Positions 23,867 to 35,427 of a DNA stretch of 64,000 nucleotides are shown here, piece after piece. A program made the translations under genes and the position numbers. The DNA is from Erythroxylum novogranatense. Its lineage: Eukaryota > Streptophyta > Magnoliopsida > Malpighiales > Erythroxylaceae. A model generated the notes under the pieces. The model was not told where the DNA came from. It did no database searches and saw only the letters and a program-made list of their open reading frames with translations. Position 1 is the stretch's first letter, and the number at the start of each line of letters is the position of its first letter. The stretch lies in assembly GCA_029891385.1 (NCBI GenBank), contig CM057230.1, positions 53,857,414-53,921,413 on the forward strand. Reading direction: 5' to 3'.

Positions 23867-23874
23867 CTCCTTTC

Positions 23875-24480
23875 CAAGGAGACACTGAGAAATACTCATC
23901 CCTACACTGACTCTATATCTCGCCGATCTTTGATCCACATAGCTCTTTTGTCTGTCCTGAGCCACCTTGATGCGACTCCGGATCAACTGTACCTTATCCA
24001 CTGTGTCCAGAATCAGCTCGGGACCCTCAATCGATCTCATACCCTCTTCATCCTAATACAGTGGCGATCGACACGGCCTCCCATACAAGGCCTCATACGG
24101 TGCCATCCCAATACTACTCTGATACTGGTTGTTGTAGGCAAACTCAATCAGTGCCAAATACTGATCCCATGATCCTCTGAACTCCAATACACACGCTCGA
24201 AGCATGTCCTCAACAGTCTTGTCGTCCTCTCACTCTGTCCATCCGTCTGAGGATGAAATGCAGAACTGAAGTTCAACCTCGTACCCATAGCGATCAGAGG
24301 CTCTTCCAGAACCTCGAGGTGAACACAGGATCCTCGCTCGAGACTATCGATAACGGAACCCCATGCAACCGTACAATCTCTGCCACATACTTCTGGGCCA
24401 ACTGATCGAGAGTATTGCTCTCCTCATCGGCAAGAAGTGAGTCGATTTAATCAATCGGTCCACTATGACCCGAGATAGCA
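23875..24480 (-). pseudogene. E3 integrase core, broken
   Basis: This stretch lies between the integrase zinc-finger frame (ending at 24481) and the hAT insertion. Its plus strand is complementary to integrase text: around 24100-24130 the minus strand encodes the conserved E-F-A-Y-N-N segment and around 24070 the Y-G-R-x-C segment. The frame is interrupted by small indels, so no continuous catalytic core remains. Confidence 0.65.
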
Positions 24481-26589
24481 TCATCTTTGCCTCGGTGTTC
24501 TAGGCAATCCGTCACAAAATCCATAGTAATTGTTCCCATTTCCACTCCGGAATGGGCAACGAATCAACTTACCCATGGAGCTGGTGCTCACCTTGACCCA
24601 TCTTGGGCACGTCAGACACTTGGACACAAACTCTGCCATTTGCCTCTTCATACCAGGCCACCAGAAATGCTGTCTCAGAGTATGATACATCTTGGTCGTA
24701 CCAGGATGCATCACATAGGCAGCTACATGTGCCTCCTCAAGGATCTCCCGTCTCAAATCATCAATATCAGGCACACACAGTCTCTGACCCATCCATAAAG
24801 TCCCATCTCTCAACTCAAACTCTGAATCAGTACCGGCCTGGACTCTCTCAATCATTCTCACTAACACTGGGTCTTGGTCCTGAACTCTTCGGATCCTATC
24901 ATGCAACATCGGCCTCAGCCTCAGAGTAGCAATCAGAGCTCCATCCTGACCTAAATTCATCTGTACATTAAGAGCTCTCAACTGAATCAAACCAGGTAAC
25001 CTCGAAACCTGAACCTGAGCTGCACTACCATGCGATCTCCTACTCAGTGCATCGGCCACCACATTGGCCTTCCCTGGATGGTACTTAATCGTGCAGTCAT
25101 AGCCCTTCAGTAACTCTACCCATCTCCTCTGTCTCAGATTGAGCTCTCTCTGACTCAACAGATATCTGAGACTCTTATGATCAGTGAAGATCTGGAACGT
25201 CTCCCCACACAGATAATGTCTCCAGATCTTCAGAGCAAATACGACTGCGGCCAACTCTAAGTCATGCACTGGATAATTCACCTCATGAGACCTCAATTGT
25301 CTCGAGGCATACGCTATCACTCGACCATGCTGCATCAATACACATCCCAGTCCCTGATGCGAGGCATCACTGTAAACCACAAAGCCTCCAGTACCAGAAG
25401 GAATGCTTAACACCGGTGCAGTTGCCAATCGATGTTTCAGCTCCTCAAAACTCTTCTGCCACTCCTCAGACCATCTGAACGGTACATTCTTCCTCAATAG
25501 CTTCGTCAAAGGGGCGGAGATCAACAAAAACCCCTCGACGAACCTCCGGTAATATCCGGCCAGTCCTAGGAAACTCCGCAACTCGGGCACACTCCTCGGA
25601 ATCTCCCAACCCATAACTGCCTCTATCTTGTGAGGATCCACCTGGATACCCTCACCAGACACTATGTGCCCCAGAAATACAATCTCATCAAGCCAGAATT
25701 CACACTTAGTGAATTTGGCGAACAACTGCCTCTCTCTCATAACCTGCAGAATAATCCTCAGGTGCTCAGCGTGCTCATGTCTACTCCTCGAATAAATCAG
25801 TATATCATCAATAAATATTATCATGAACCGGTCCTGGTAGGGCTGAAAAACTCTATTCATCAAAGCCATGAAGGGTGTCGGGGCATTAGTCAACCCAAAC
25901 GGCATCACTAAGAACTCGAAATGCCCGTACCTGGTCCTGAAGGCACTCTTAGGCACATCGGCCTCTGCAATCCTCAACTGGTAATAACCTGATCGCAGGT
26001 CCAATTTAGTGAACACCTGAGCTCCCTGCAACTGATCAAATAAATCGTCAATCCTAGGCAGTGGATACTTATTCTTCACTGTCACCCGATTCAACTGCCT
26101 ATAGTCAATGCACAGTCTCAACGTCCCGTCCTTTTTCTTCACAAACAGTACCGGGGCTCCCCATGGCGAAACACTCGGTCTAATGAACCCCTTATCCAGA
26201 AGCTCCTGCAACTGAGCCTTAAGCTCTCTCATTTCTACCGGTGCCATCCTATACGGAGGGATCGATATAGGGGTTGTACCGGGAACAAGATCAATCGAGA
26301 ACTCAGTCTCCCTCTCTGGCGGCAATCCCGGTAACTCCTCGAGAAACACATCTGGAAATTTCCTGACTACGGGAACATCCTGTAATCTCATCTCTACTCT
26401 GGAATCCACTACATGAGCCAAATAGGCCTCACAACCTCCCTGCATCAATCTCAGAGCACTCAAGAAGGATATCATCCTCGCTGGCACTGCCTGACTAACT
26501 CCTCGAAACACCACTCTGGGCTGACCAGGAGATTCCAATACAACCTCCTTGGTGTAACAGTCCATGACCCCTCTATGTACAACAACCAC
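24481..26589 (-). CDS. E3 pol: reverse transcriptase, RNase H, integrase zinc finger (open segment)
   Basis: A 702-codon open frame copying RNA into DNA in the retrotransposon particle. In order: linker after protease (R-K-F-P-D-V-F); RT from about residue 115 with [17 protein letters not shown], the palm signature F-I-D-D-I-L and F-L-G-H; RNase H from about residue 400 ([12 protein letters not shown] and T-D-H-K-S-L); and an integrase HHCC finger (M-H-P-G-T-T...C-L-T-C). It then runs into a frameshifted tail near 24540. RT motifs are intact, but protease and integrase are separated by breaks, so a functional polyprotein is unlikely. The first Met is not a natural start; the frame is part of gag-pol. 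Confidence 0.9.
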   Translation of the reverse strand: MVVVHRGVMDCYTKEVVLESPGQPRVVFRGVSQAVPARMISFLSALRLMQGGCEAYLAHVVDSRVEMRLQDVPVVRKFPDVFLEELPGLPPERETEFSIDLVPGTTPISIPPYRMAPVEMRELKAQLQELLDKGFIRPSVSPWGAPVLFVKKKDGTLRLCIDYRQLNRVTVKNKYPLPRIDDLFDQLQGAQVFTKLDLRSGYYQLRIAEADVPKSAFRTRYGHFEFLVMPFGLTNAPTPFMALMNRVFQPYQDRFMIIFIDDILIYSRSRHEHAEHLRIILQVMRERQLFAKFTKCEFWLDEIVFLGHIVSGEGIQVDPHKIEAVMGWEIPRSVPELRSFLGLAGYYRRFVEGFLLISAPLTKLLRKNVPFRWSEEWQKSFEELKHRLATAPVLSIPSGTGGFVVYSDASHQGLGCVLMQHGRVIAYASRQLRSHEVNYPVHDLELAAVVFALKIWRHYLCGETFQIFTDHKSLRYLLSQRELNLRQRRWVELLKGYDCTIKYHPGKANVVADALSRRSHGSAAQVQVSRLPGLIQLRALNVQMNLGQDGALIATLRLRPMLHDRIRRVQDQDPVLVRMIERVQAGTDSEFELRDGTLWMGQRLCVPDIDDLRREILEEAHVAAYVMHPGTTKMYHTLRQHFWWPGMKRQMAEFVSKCLTCPRWVKVSTSSMGKLIRCPFRSGNGNNYYGFCDGLPRTPRQR

Positions 26590-26947
26590 CCATCCCCAAT
26601 ATCACATCAATCTCCCTCAGAGGCAAAATAATCAAATCGGCACTCAGAACTGCTCGGTCGATCTGAACCTAACATCCCATTCAGACCTCTCCCAATACAG
26701 TCGTACTACCTAGAGGTGTACTCACCTCTAACCCACACTGTAACCTCTGCCTATCCCCATGCAGTCTACATGCTAAATGCGGTGCAATGAAGGAATGAGT
26801 GGATCCAGGATCCAACAATGCATATGCTTCAATACCAGAAATAAGAAGCATACCCGCAACAACATCCGGGGAATCCTGGGCCTCCTGCCGAGTCATGGCA
26901 TAGACCTTAGCCTGCGACTGCTGTCTGCTCGGTCCCTCTGACCTCAC
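26590..26947 (-). pseudogene. E3 aspartic protease, frame-shifted from RT
   Basis: A minus-strand frame reads V-Y-A-M-T-R-Q-E-A-Q-D-S-P-D-V-V-A-G-M, then A-L-L-D-P-G-S-T-H-S-F-I-A-P-H-L. This is the gypsy protease with D-P-G-S at the active site, as in E4; E2 has D-S-G-S. It leaves frame at about 26681, and the frame does not join the RT segment without a shift near 26600-26680. Confidence 0.85.
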
Positions 26948-27079
26948 TGCGGACCCCTCTGCTCGACCTCGACCTCGGCCTCTCTATCCCGATCCACCAC
27001 CACGACTCTGCTGGATTGTGATATTGCTGCCTGATCTTCCAGTCATAGTAGACTGGGCTCCCAAAGTCTCTGGGCAGCT

Positions 27080-27994
27080 TCTCACTAGATGGTCCATCGA
27101 ACCACACCTCAAACAGGCTCCAGACAGCCATCGACACTCTCCACTGTGTCTCTTGCCACAATGCTCACAAAAGGAGCAGATCGCTTCAAAATCTGCAGCC
27201 TTGCCGCCACCACTAACAGATGCATAAAATCGCCCCTCTTCCCATGACCGGTCTGTCTAGCCCCTCCGTAGATCTGAAGGGCCTACTCACGTAAACTTCT
27301 TGAACCCTCTGCCAAGACTACCTCAGGCATCCTTTGGATCTCTTATGCCGGGCCCCCTGATTAGTCTCAATCATACGCTATCTCAGCAGCTGCTCTATCC
27401 TCACTGCTGCAGCCCTCAGTTCAATAAAACTGCCCATATTAGATCTAGCCAATAGGGTACGGATCTCCAAATTGAGTCCGCCCTCAAAACGCCGACACTT
27501 GTCAGCCTCAGAAGCCACCAGTGAAGAAGCATATACCACTAACTCGTTGAATCAAGACTCATAATCGGCCACGGTCAATCGCCTTTGTCTCTCACTCTAG
27601 GAACTCAGAACTTCATTTCCAGATAAATCTTGGGCATGAAGTTGTCCTTGAATGCCCTCAGAAAATCATCCCATGTCAGTGTGCAGGGCCTGGTGGTACT
27701 GCCCGGGACAGTCCTCCACCACCGATATGCAGAACCCTGTAGTAGAGAAACCGCGTAATCGAAACGCTCATCCGTGTCACGATCCCATCGATCGAGGACT
27801 CTCTCATCCTCTCTAGCCATTCCTCGCCCCTCCGCAGGTCGGTTTCTACCATAGAAATCAACCGCCCCCTGCTTACTCAATTGATCATATCTCCGTTCCC
27901 GTCTCACAGGAACTCGAGGAGGCAACTCCTCTGAATGAGGCACAGGAGACTCCCTAATAACTCCTACCGATTCCAGGTCAGCTGATTGTTCCAC
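27080..27994 (-). pseudogene. E3 gag, broken, with zinc knuckle
   Basis: At 27605-27994 (minus) the frame covers the N-terminal gag region to F-D-Y-A-V-S-L-L-Q-G-S-A-Y-R-W-W-R and F-M-P-K-I-Y. A second frame at about 27090-27170 carries the zinc knuckles C-E-H-C-G-K-R-H-S-G-E-C and C-L-R-C-G-S-M-D-H. The intervening 27180-27600 keeps recognisable gag text in changing frames. Several breaks are one- or two-base indels near CAG or CTG sites rather than point mutations, so part of the damage could be consensus error. Confidence 0.75.
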
Positions 27995-28100
27995 TCGATC
28001 TCCCAGTACGGATGACCTAAAACAGACAAGAAATTCCGATCAGTTCTGCTATTTTTACAGAAATTCAAGCCTAAATTATACTATGCCCAAAAGATGCCAA

Positions 28101-28116
28101 CCATGCTCTGATACCA
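28101..28116 (-). promoter_or_regulatory. E3 primer-binding site (initiator tRNA-Met)
   Basis: TGGTATCAGAGCATGG on the minus strand, five bases inside the right LTR terminus. It fixes the minus orientation of E3. Confidence 0.85.
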
Positions 28117-28121
28117 CTTAA

Positions 28122-30922
28122 TGTAGCGCCCCCTCATCGTAGGATACACATAGGGAAACCCGAAGGTCGCTCCGATACAAATCCCACGATGAAGGTGCAC
28201 CACCAAAACATTTCCTAATAATATCCACATGGCATCGCAATAATTTAAAACCATAACATAACACAATATCAGAAACCGCTAAATTTTAAAATCATAATAT
28301 CAATCGACATGATCATCCAAAGAACATAATAGACAAGTCTATCACCCCCTAACAAAACCAAAAGGAAGCGATACAAACATCTATCTAAGTCATCCTCAAA
28401 ATCCAACCCGGTGATGACACATGTGCCATCGCTTCTCCTGCCAGCACGCTCGCACGGTAGGAAAAGGCTATCTCCGGAGCTAGGGGTCTACTCTATCAGT
28501 CCTGAAAAATAGGTTGCAATTTTGGGTGAGTTTGCCAACTCAGTGAGAAACCATCATCGATGGTTCACTCAAATCATGCATTACGCAAATTGCGTACAGC
28601 ACGGCACAGTAGTATTCAATTAACAGTATTATATATAACAGTTTATAGTAGTCTATAACAGTTTGCAATGGTTTACAACGATTATGCGATGTCGAGAACA
28701 ATATTACGGTAGCATAGAACGATTTCTGATGAAATTATGGTATCACACAGTTCAGTAATCATCACACAATTTGGCAATTCAATCAGTCATGTATATAATG
28801 CATATGAGACTCTTTCCAGTTATTCAGTATTGTGCCCAAGTGCTCAGTCAGTGTTCAGTGGGGGACGCGTAAGGGATTTCTCCCCTCGGGCTAGGCCCAG
28901 TCAGTACAGTGTTAGAGCTCGAGGCTCTTTTCAGTGATATTAGCAACTTGGGACACGTCCACTATCTGATCATGCATTTATGCATGCAGTGTAGTGTTCA
29001 GTAATTTACAGTGTATGGCTATAAGCCCAGTATTGCAGTATTCAGTAATCGCTATGATATGGCTATAAAAGCCCAGTATTTAGTCTCAGTATCACGTAAC
29101 AGTACGGTTCAGTTCAGTAAAAGCATGCAATTCAATCCAATACATGCCAGTAATCATACAGTAGTCATACAATTCATCTTTGCATGTAATTCATGTAGAG
29201 CATGTAAGCAATCAGGAATTTGAGAAACCAACTAGGTTACTCACCTGTAACTTCCGAGCTACTGCCTGGAAGTTTCAGCAATGTCCGTGGAACGACGATC
29301 CAATGGCGCCTCTATAACAGTAAAAATACAGTCCCATTACTAGATGCTCAATTAAACCATTCAGTAATGCATATGTCTCAGTGAGATGATGTACAATGCA
29401 TGTTCACGATTTTCCCGGCGCTAAAACCCAATTTATAACTCTTATATCCCAATCTAACGCTTCGCTCAATTGATCGACAACAACTGATCCAATCCTATAA
29501 TTCGGTTCAATTTCTTCAATTCATAATCCCTATAGTAATTTCCTATCCATCGGGTCAAAACCTCTATTGAAAATCCCAATTAAACTCCAATTGTCTCAAT
29601 TCAGTATTTAGGTCACACTATGAACCATAATCGACCTTATTCTCTATAAATCAATGTCACTTAAATTAATTCTAATTCCTATAATTAACCTCAATTGTAG
29701 ACCTCTTTCTCTAGTTCATAACGAATCAGGAATCACCTCAATCGGAGGTCTATACCATAAATTATGCCCAATATACTAACAATCATCCCTTGAGATTGCC
29801 ATCTTAGCGCGACCTATGTCCGCAATTGTCATGACGATATCGGAACGCTTGTCATGGCGTGAGGCACGCTCGTCGCGGCGTGCGTCCTCTTCGCCGCTCG
29901 TCGCAACGCAAGCCAGAAGGCTCGTCGTGACGTATCCCCCGACGCTCGCCGCCGCGACGAGCGCAGCGAGTCGCGGCAAACACTAAATTTATTCGCCGCG
30001 GCGAGGCACGCCAGACGTCGCGACGTGCGACCGCGCCACCTTCTTCTCCGATCGATTTTCCACCATTAATGCTATTTAAAACCTCCATTAACACTCTAAC
30101 CACTCAATCTAACCCAATAAATGCCATAACTGCTAGAAACAACTACTAATAACAACAATAAAGCCTTAACAACTTACCAATCAAAGATCAAAGCCACAAA
30201 TCACCGTAAACCCTAAATCCTTCAAAATCAACGATTAATCCACTCCAAATCCTTCTCAACCTTCAACAATCACAATAAATCACTTAGCCTAGCATAATAA
30301 GAGGGAAACCACATGAAAGATCGAAGAATCCTTACCTATGGAGGAAATCGAAATCACCGTGGAGAAGAGGAAGAAGAAAAACGTTAATGCCTTAGGTAAC
30401 TTTCCCAAATCTCAAACCTAGGCTATATATAGACTTAAGTCTTCAAATCAGTCCAAATTTTAGTCTTCAGTTACCAATAGTTTAACATTTTTATTTCCTA
30501 TCAGTATAACCCTAATATTTCCTTTGCCATTGGACAATTATTTCGGTACTATACAGTCAATCAGTATGTCACTCCAAAATTTTCGATCCGGGCATTTTCT
30601 CCCGAATTTCCCGAAAATTTCCTACAAGTCACTATCAGATGCCAATCACTCTTAGACTATTCTAAATCAGTCATTCGGGCTCACTTACTCTTAATTCCTC
30701 AATCAATTTCAGTCCAGTCAGTTCACAATCCAATCAGTTCTTACTCACAATTAAATGCCGGAAAATCATGAATGCATGTACCTATGCATAAATGCATATG
30801 CAAGAAACCAGTTCCTCTATAATTAGAGGCCAGTAGCATGCTCAGTCAGTGAATGCAGTGGAATCTATCAGTCTAACCCAGTATTACCATAATACCCTTG
30901 CTAACAGTAACGGGATGTTACA
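28122..30922 (-). repeat. E3 5' LTR (right copy)
   Basis: 2801 bp, TGTAACATCCCG...GGGGGCGCTACA on the minus strand. Landmarks: the palindromic ACCATCATCGATGGT hairpin near 28550; a mini stem-loop array at about 28810-29080 (for example ATGGCTATAAGCCC, AGAGCTCGAGGCTCT); the conserved box at about 29720-29765; a CpG-rich palindrome patch at 29790-30045; and a telo-box AAACCCTAA near 30208. This copy keeps CAGT where the left LTR has CGAT. No gene supported. Confidence 0.88.
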
Positions 30923-31141
30923 ATAGCCCTCCATGTAATGCCTTAGCCTCTCAAACTTAAGTGAACTTCCCATTTTGCCCTCAAACATTTTTACTCTTTC
31001 ATTTCCACTTACACCATACTATACTCAAATAAATCCTAATTTTCCATTTATACTTTCAATAAAATCAAACTATGCCATAAATCATACAACTAACATAATT
31101 CATACTTAATAACATCAAGAAAAACAATTTGGGGCCCAACA
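30923..31141 (-). repeat. E2 5' LTR, outer part (beyond E3)
   Basis: Read on the minus strand from 31141 it starts TGTTGGGCCCC and follows the E4 LTR start in order, for example GAGGGCAAAATGGGAAG against GAGGGCATTATGGGAAG in E4 near 56970. It continues at 18999 on the other side of E3. This shows that E3 inserted into E2. Confidence 0.8.
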
Positions 31142-31570
31142 GGTCTCTTATCGTAGGATATGTACCGGAATGACCTACGGGCGTTCCGGTGGGTACTCTA
31201 TAGTAAGGGGGTGCTACATTAGGAATTAGCTCAATGGTAAGAGGCATGCACTTGAAGTGCAACAAAATCTTGAGGTCTTGGGTTTGAGTCGTGGACTCAC
31301 CCTTGACCAAAGAGGACAATACCTGGAGTGATGGCGGTAGAGGTCGGCCTTTTTAATGTAGAGCCCGGCCTCTACCGCCATCACTCCAGGTATTGTCCTC
31401 TTTGGCACTTGCGTGAGTCACAACTCGAACACAAGACCTCAAGGTTTTGTTCCACTTTGCGTGGACGCCTCTTACCATTGAGCCAATTTCTAATGTAGCG
31501 CCCCCTTACCATAGAGTACCCACCGGAACGCCCGTAGGTCATTCTGGTACATATCCTACGATAAGAGACC
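31142..31570. repeat. 430-bp near-perfect inverted repeat
   Basis: The left arm (31142-31349) and right arm (about 31366-31570) are reverse complements with modest divergence, separated by a loop of about 16 bases. The outer parts of both arms are LTR 3' ends related to E3 (GGGGGTGCTACA at 31218, and TGTAGCGCCCCC at 31494 in reverse). The inner parts carry a tRNA-like sequence. A transcript would fold into a long hairpin. Confidence 0.88.
31219..31349 (+). repeat. tRNA-like / SINE-like arm with Pol III A and B boxes
   Basis: TAGCTCAATGG at 31227-31237 fits the Pol III A box and GGTTTGAGTCG at 31281-31291 resembles the B box. The mirrored copy in the right arm (minus strand, roughly 31366-31493) has TGGCTCAATGG and TGTTCGAGTTG. 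The A-to-B spacing and lack of a cloverleaf rule out an ordinary tRNA gene; a tRNA-derived SINE fragment is the better reading. No tail or target duplication is clear. Confidence 0.5.
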
Positions 31571-31810
31571 ACTACTGACAACCACCGCTAAACTCTCCAT
31601 GGCATCACAATAATAAAACAGAAATAAGAAATTGGTAACTTTTTAAAACCAAACTGTATTTCATTCCATTTACTCAAACTTAGAAATTTACAAACTGTCA
31701 GTATTTTCAGTCTATACAATCCTTCAAAACACTTTACATTAAGTACTATACAATAAGGCACAAATAACAGTTCTAACTATAAGTCTCCAAAAGATAAGAG
31801 TGATCTAATT
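31494..31810 (-). repeat. Truncated LTR fragment related to E3
   Basis: Starts TGTAGCGCCCCC on the plus strand, as the E3 LTR does, and shares blocks such as CCATGGCATCACAATAAT (E3: CCACATGGCATCGCAATAAT) before similarity fades. The boundary at 31810 is approximate. Confidence 0.5.
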
Positions 31811-33940
31811 TCCTCAAAGGATTGAAGATAAATTGAGGGGATTGGAATATCTCACTAGTATGAATTCTGAACACCTTATTTAGTTGCCTTGGAGTCCTAA
31901 TTTCTTTAAGTGATATCACTTATCAGGACTGTCAAGGGCTTTTTGACACAACTGGGAGGAAAATTGGTAGCTAGACCACTAGATGCCTTACATTTACAGG
32001 TAGACTCCACCTAGTTAATTTTGTTTTGAATAGCCTTATGATCGGTTATCGAAGTCCTCAAATTTAATTCCTATTCTCTAACTTCTTGTGGTAGTCATAG
32101 AATTAGGTCAAACTCCAAGAGAACGAAAAACTAGTTTCTTAATTTCAATCAACAAAATAAAATGGGGGTTTATGATTAATTAACTAATAAAATAAATTTA
32201 ATATGGAATCAAAATAATCAATTGAATATAAAAGTGAGAAATTCAAGAGTACATAACTCGATTCAAGAAAAAGATCTTATCTAATTGTAACATTAATCAT
32301 TGATCTAAAAGAATATTTTCATAATTTAAGTAGTTAGTCCAAAACATATTAGGATAAATATAATAAGTCTCAAATTTTCCTAAACTAATTGGTTCAAACT
32401 TAACATTCAAACCAAAACTTACTATTAATTGATTGGATATGGTCAACATTCCATATCAATTAACATTCCATATCAATTAAACAATAGCAATAAGCTTATT
32501 GAAAAGACTAGATCCTAAATTAAATAATTGAGATAATTACAACTATTCAACTTAGTTTTTTCTCATAAGTTAAAAAGAAAATTCATTAATTAAGTATTTG
32601 CTACTTGTACCAATTCTTCATGACAATTATAAATAAAAAATTATGGATAGCTATAGAATAATCAAATTTAAATTAATTTGTGAAATCAATCAATATTAAT
32701 TATTCAGAAACATAAGAATATAAAACAAGAAATACTTGAACTAGAACATGAATAAGTTTAGAACAAAACCTCACAAGATTACAACTAGAGTTTGAGTCTC
32801 CTTGAATAAGAATATTTAGATTTAGCCACACATGAATTTAGTTCTAATACTAAAAATATAAGAAAAGATGAAAGATAAAGAGAAATCTACAAAGAAAATA
32901 AAAAGAGAATGTTAGAGAAGGTAGTAGAAGTAATTTCTTTCTTCTTTTCCTATTAAAAAACCTAGTCTCCTTTTATTTTGCAAAGACTCCTATCTAAAAT
33001 AAATCAAATCCTTACATAATAGGGATGGAAATAAGTTTCCTAATTGAATTCCAAATTTTGATGTGAATTTGAAGTTAGGCATGATCTCACCTTATCTATT
33101 GTAGTAATCTGCCAGCTTTTCCCAAAATTCTTAATTTTGAGCAATAATACTTCAATTTGATACAATCTCCACTTGTTATCTCCTAAAACAAAACAAACAT
33201 TAGTTTTCATATTTAAGCAACAAAATGTAGCCAAAAAAAGAGACAATTTCAATTAACATAACTAAATGACATCTTATCAAATTCTCATATACCATATTCA
33301 TGCTTGTCCTCAAGAATATGTCAATTAAATAAATCAATCATCCTCATAACTACCTCTAATCTTCTTCCATACTACCCAGAAATATCCCAAAAACTAATAC
33401 ACATTAAAGGTTTATGATAAAAATAACAATTCAGAGAATAAGCACTCAAAGGACACACTTTTAGAATTAAAACATAACTTCTTATCAATTTCGTTAAAAT
33501 GAAATGAAACAAGACTTGACACCCTCTTTTGGATTTTACTCAATACACTCAAAGTGTTTAGGGTTCATTATGCTCTCAAATCAAAAACATATCGAGTTAT
33601 TTACATAAGCTTGCTTGACAAAAATGAACCTAATGCATAGATCAAAGGGATTTAATAAGGGTTGTAATATGGGTTAGGTAAGGTGTGACAGAAAGAAGTT
33701 TTTAAGGTTAAATAAATTGAATGAAATCAAACAAACTTATCCATACAAGTTTCAACTTAAATCAATCCAAAACTCACTAATTCAAATAGCATCCATTTTA
33801 TTTACCTCTTTTTTAAATATTTTTTTAAACAAGAATATCAAAGAGGAGATTCCTTTTTTTTCTTTTTTACACATCACCCTCATTCTATAAATTAAAAATA
33901 AAAAATCAAAACAATGTAACTTGAATATTATACTTCGTAT
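31811..33940. other. AT-rich intergenic DNA, no gene seen
   Basis: About 2.1 kb at very low GC with no supported reading frame on either strand. The text near 33500-33700 has the feel of an old repeat, but I could not assign it to a family. Homopolymer runs of A and T are common. Confidence 0.5.
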
Positions 33941-33949
33941 ATCTTTTCA

Positions 33950-34880
33950 AAACTTCCATGCCCAAGATAACAAATAAGGTGATACCCTCTTGCCACCTTA
34001 AAAAATTTCAGTTAGTTCTCCATTCACTAACATATTGAAGGGCATAGTTGCGATGCACAATTTGATCTAGTTCATGAATGCTCCTAGAAATCCAAAAGCC
34101 TTTAGAGGATTGATGATGATAAATTTCGAGCCAATGGAATTATATGCTTTGTGAAAATCCACTTTTATTGCCAATTCTTAGTGGAATTTTTGTTTGAATA
34201 ACTCGTGAGCAATTAATATTATCACCTATTAACCTATTTTTTTTTAGGAAAGATCTTTCTATGTCACTTATTCCAATCCATACCACCATCTTCAACCTTA
34301 ATCCTATTAACTTAGTGATGATTTTGTGGAGGAAATTGAATCATGAAACTGATTTGTACTCATTTAGATAATTTGAATTGAGGGTTTTAGGAATAAGACA
34401 AATAAAAATCTTATTAATTTCCTTAAGAAGCTCAGCTTATTAAAAAAAAATTAATTCCAATAATAGTGACTAGATCCTTGATTAAAGGCTAAGCCTTTTG
34501 GTAAAAGAACCCATTAAATCCATCTAAACCTAGGACTTTCTCTTGATTCATTTCAAACAATACTTTTTCAACATCCCTATCATTAAAAGGGGACAACTTA
34601 GCATTTGTAATTCCTCTATAGAAAATTGGTTAGAAATGAATGAGCCAAGTATTTGATTAGAGGAGCTTACATTAGATGCAATCTCTAAAGAGCTCTTGAA
34701 ATATACATAGGCTTCTTCCTTTAGATCCTTCTGAGGTGTGGTTATTCCTCCATTCATTCTCCTCAACGAGCAAACCTTCCTACTAACATTGATTACTCTA
34801 TAAAAAAATTATGTTTTTGTCTCCCGCTTTAATCCTTAATACCTTAAACTTTAAGATGACAATGACAGGAAGAAAACAAC
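33950..34880 (-). pseudogene. LINE (L1-type) reverse transcriptase relic
   Basis: Minus-strand translation in shifting frames gives the ordered signature of a plant LINE RT: L-R-I-K-A-G-D-K-N near 34830; T-T-P-Q-K-D-L-K-E-E-A with Y-F-K-S-S-L (34680-34750); F-E-M-N-Q-E-K...D-G-F-N-G-F-F-Y-Q-K-A near 34500-34560; I-C-L-I-P-K-T near 34400; K-V-D-F-H-K-A-Y near 34170; and A-F-M-N...L-V-N-G-E-L near 34050. In-frame stops and frameshifts break it throughout. The catalytic F-A-D-D region, the endonuclease and both ends are not visible. It is a fragment of a dead, 5'-truncated non-LTR element. Confidence 0.85.
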
Positions 34881-35399
34881 AAATATTGAGTAGATTTCTT
34901 ATAACTATCCAAACACATTTGAGACGAATTTGTTAAATTTTTCAATGATTGTTATATTAATGACATGTTTGGTTTCATTGTTTCAAATAAGAATGTGAAA
35001 ATTTTTCAATATTATATTTTATCCCCATTTTGATCTCATTTTAATTCCTAACTAAAGGAATCAGGTCGATGACCAATTGATGCTTTCTGTTTTAACTGCT
35101 TAATTCAATTAAAGTTAGCGTATCTAAGCCTATAAATAATAAAGCCCTATTACGGGCATTCCAAAAACAATTGCTATCAATTACACTATAAATATTATAT
35201 GATATTATCTTTTTCGTTTTTACATAAATATTATGCAACTCTTTTCATTTTCATAGCTAATTTTAAATTTTATCTAGTAAAATTGGAGAAACAATTCTAA
35301 TACAAGTTTTCTAAAATTATTTGAATTGCATTAAAAATATTGACATTTGTTGATTTATTAAGAGTTACAAGGTATGCCAAAATTAAAAATATTGGAAAA

Positions 35400-35427
35400 G
35401 ATATATATATATATATATATATATAAT
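35400..35427. repeat. AT dinucleotide microsatellite
   Basis: About 13 uninterrupted AT units, 460 bases upstream of the GET3-like start codon, in otherwise AT-rich promoter-side DNA. Confidence 0.9.

Larger units (their letters stand above)
22159..23874. other. 8-bp target-site duplication of the hAT insertion
   Basis: CTCCTTTC occurs at 22159-22166 and again at 23867-23874, directly outside the transposon ends. An 8-bp duplication is the hallmark of the hAT superfamily, and both copies belong to the E3 integrase sequence, which shows where the reading frame was split. Confidence 0.93.

Noticed and set aside
24487..24929. Plus-strand frames over E3 pol
   Set aside because: Antisense shadows of the minus-strand reverse transcriptase and integrase.
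19000..30922. 5-bp target duplication for E3
   Set aside because: Flanks GTCCA (left) and ATAGC (right) do not match; insertion into E2 is supported by LTR continuity instead.
31219..31300. Possible tRNA gene
   Set aside because: A and B boxes are present, but spacing is long, no acceptor stem or anticodon arm can be drawn, and the sequence lies in a foldback; a SINE-like relic fits better.
33480..33720. Possible Athila-type element end
   Set aside because: Only a vague resemblance from memory; no LTR end, PBS or coding frame seen.
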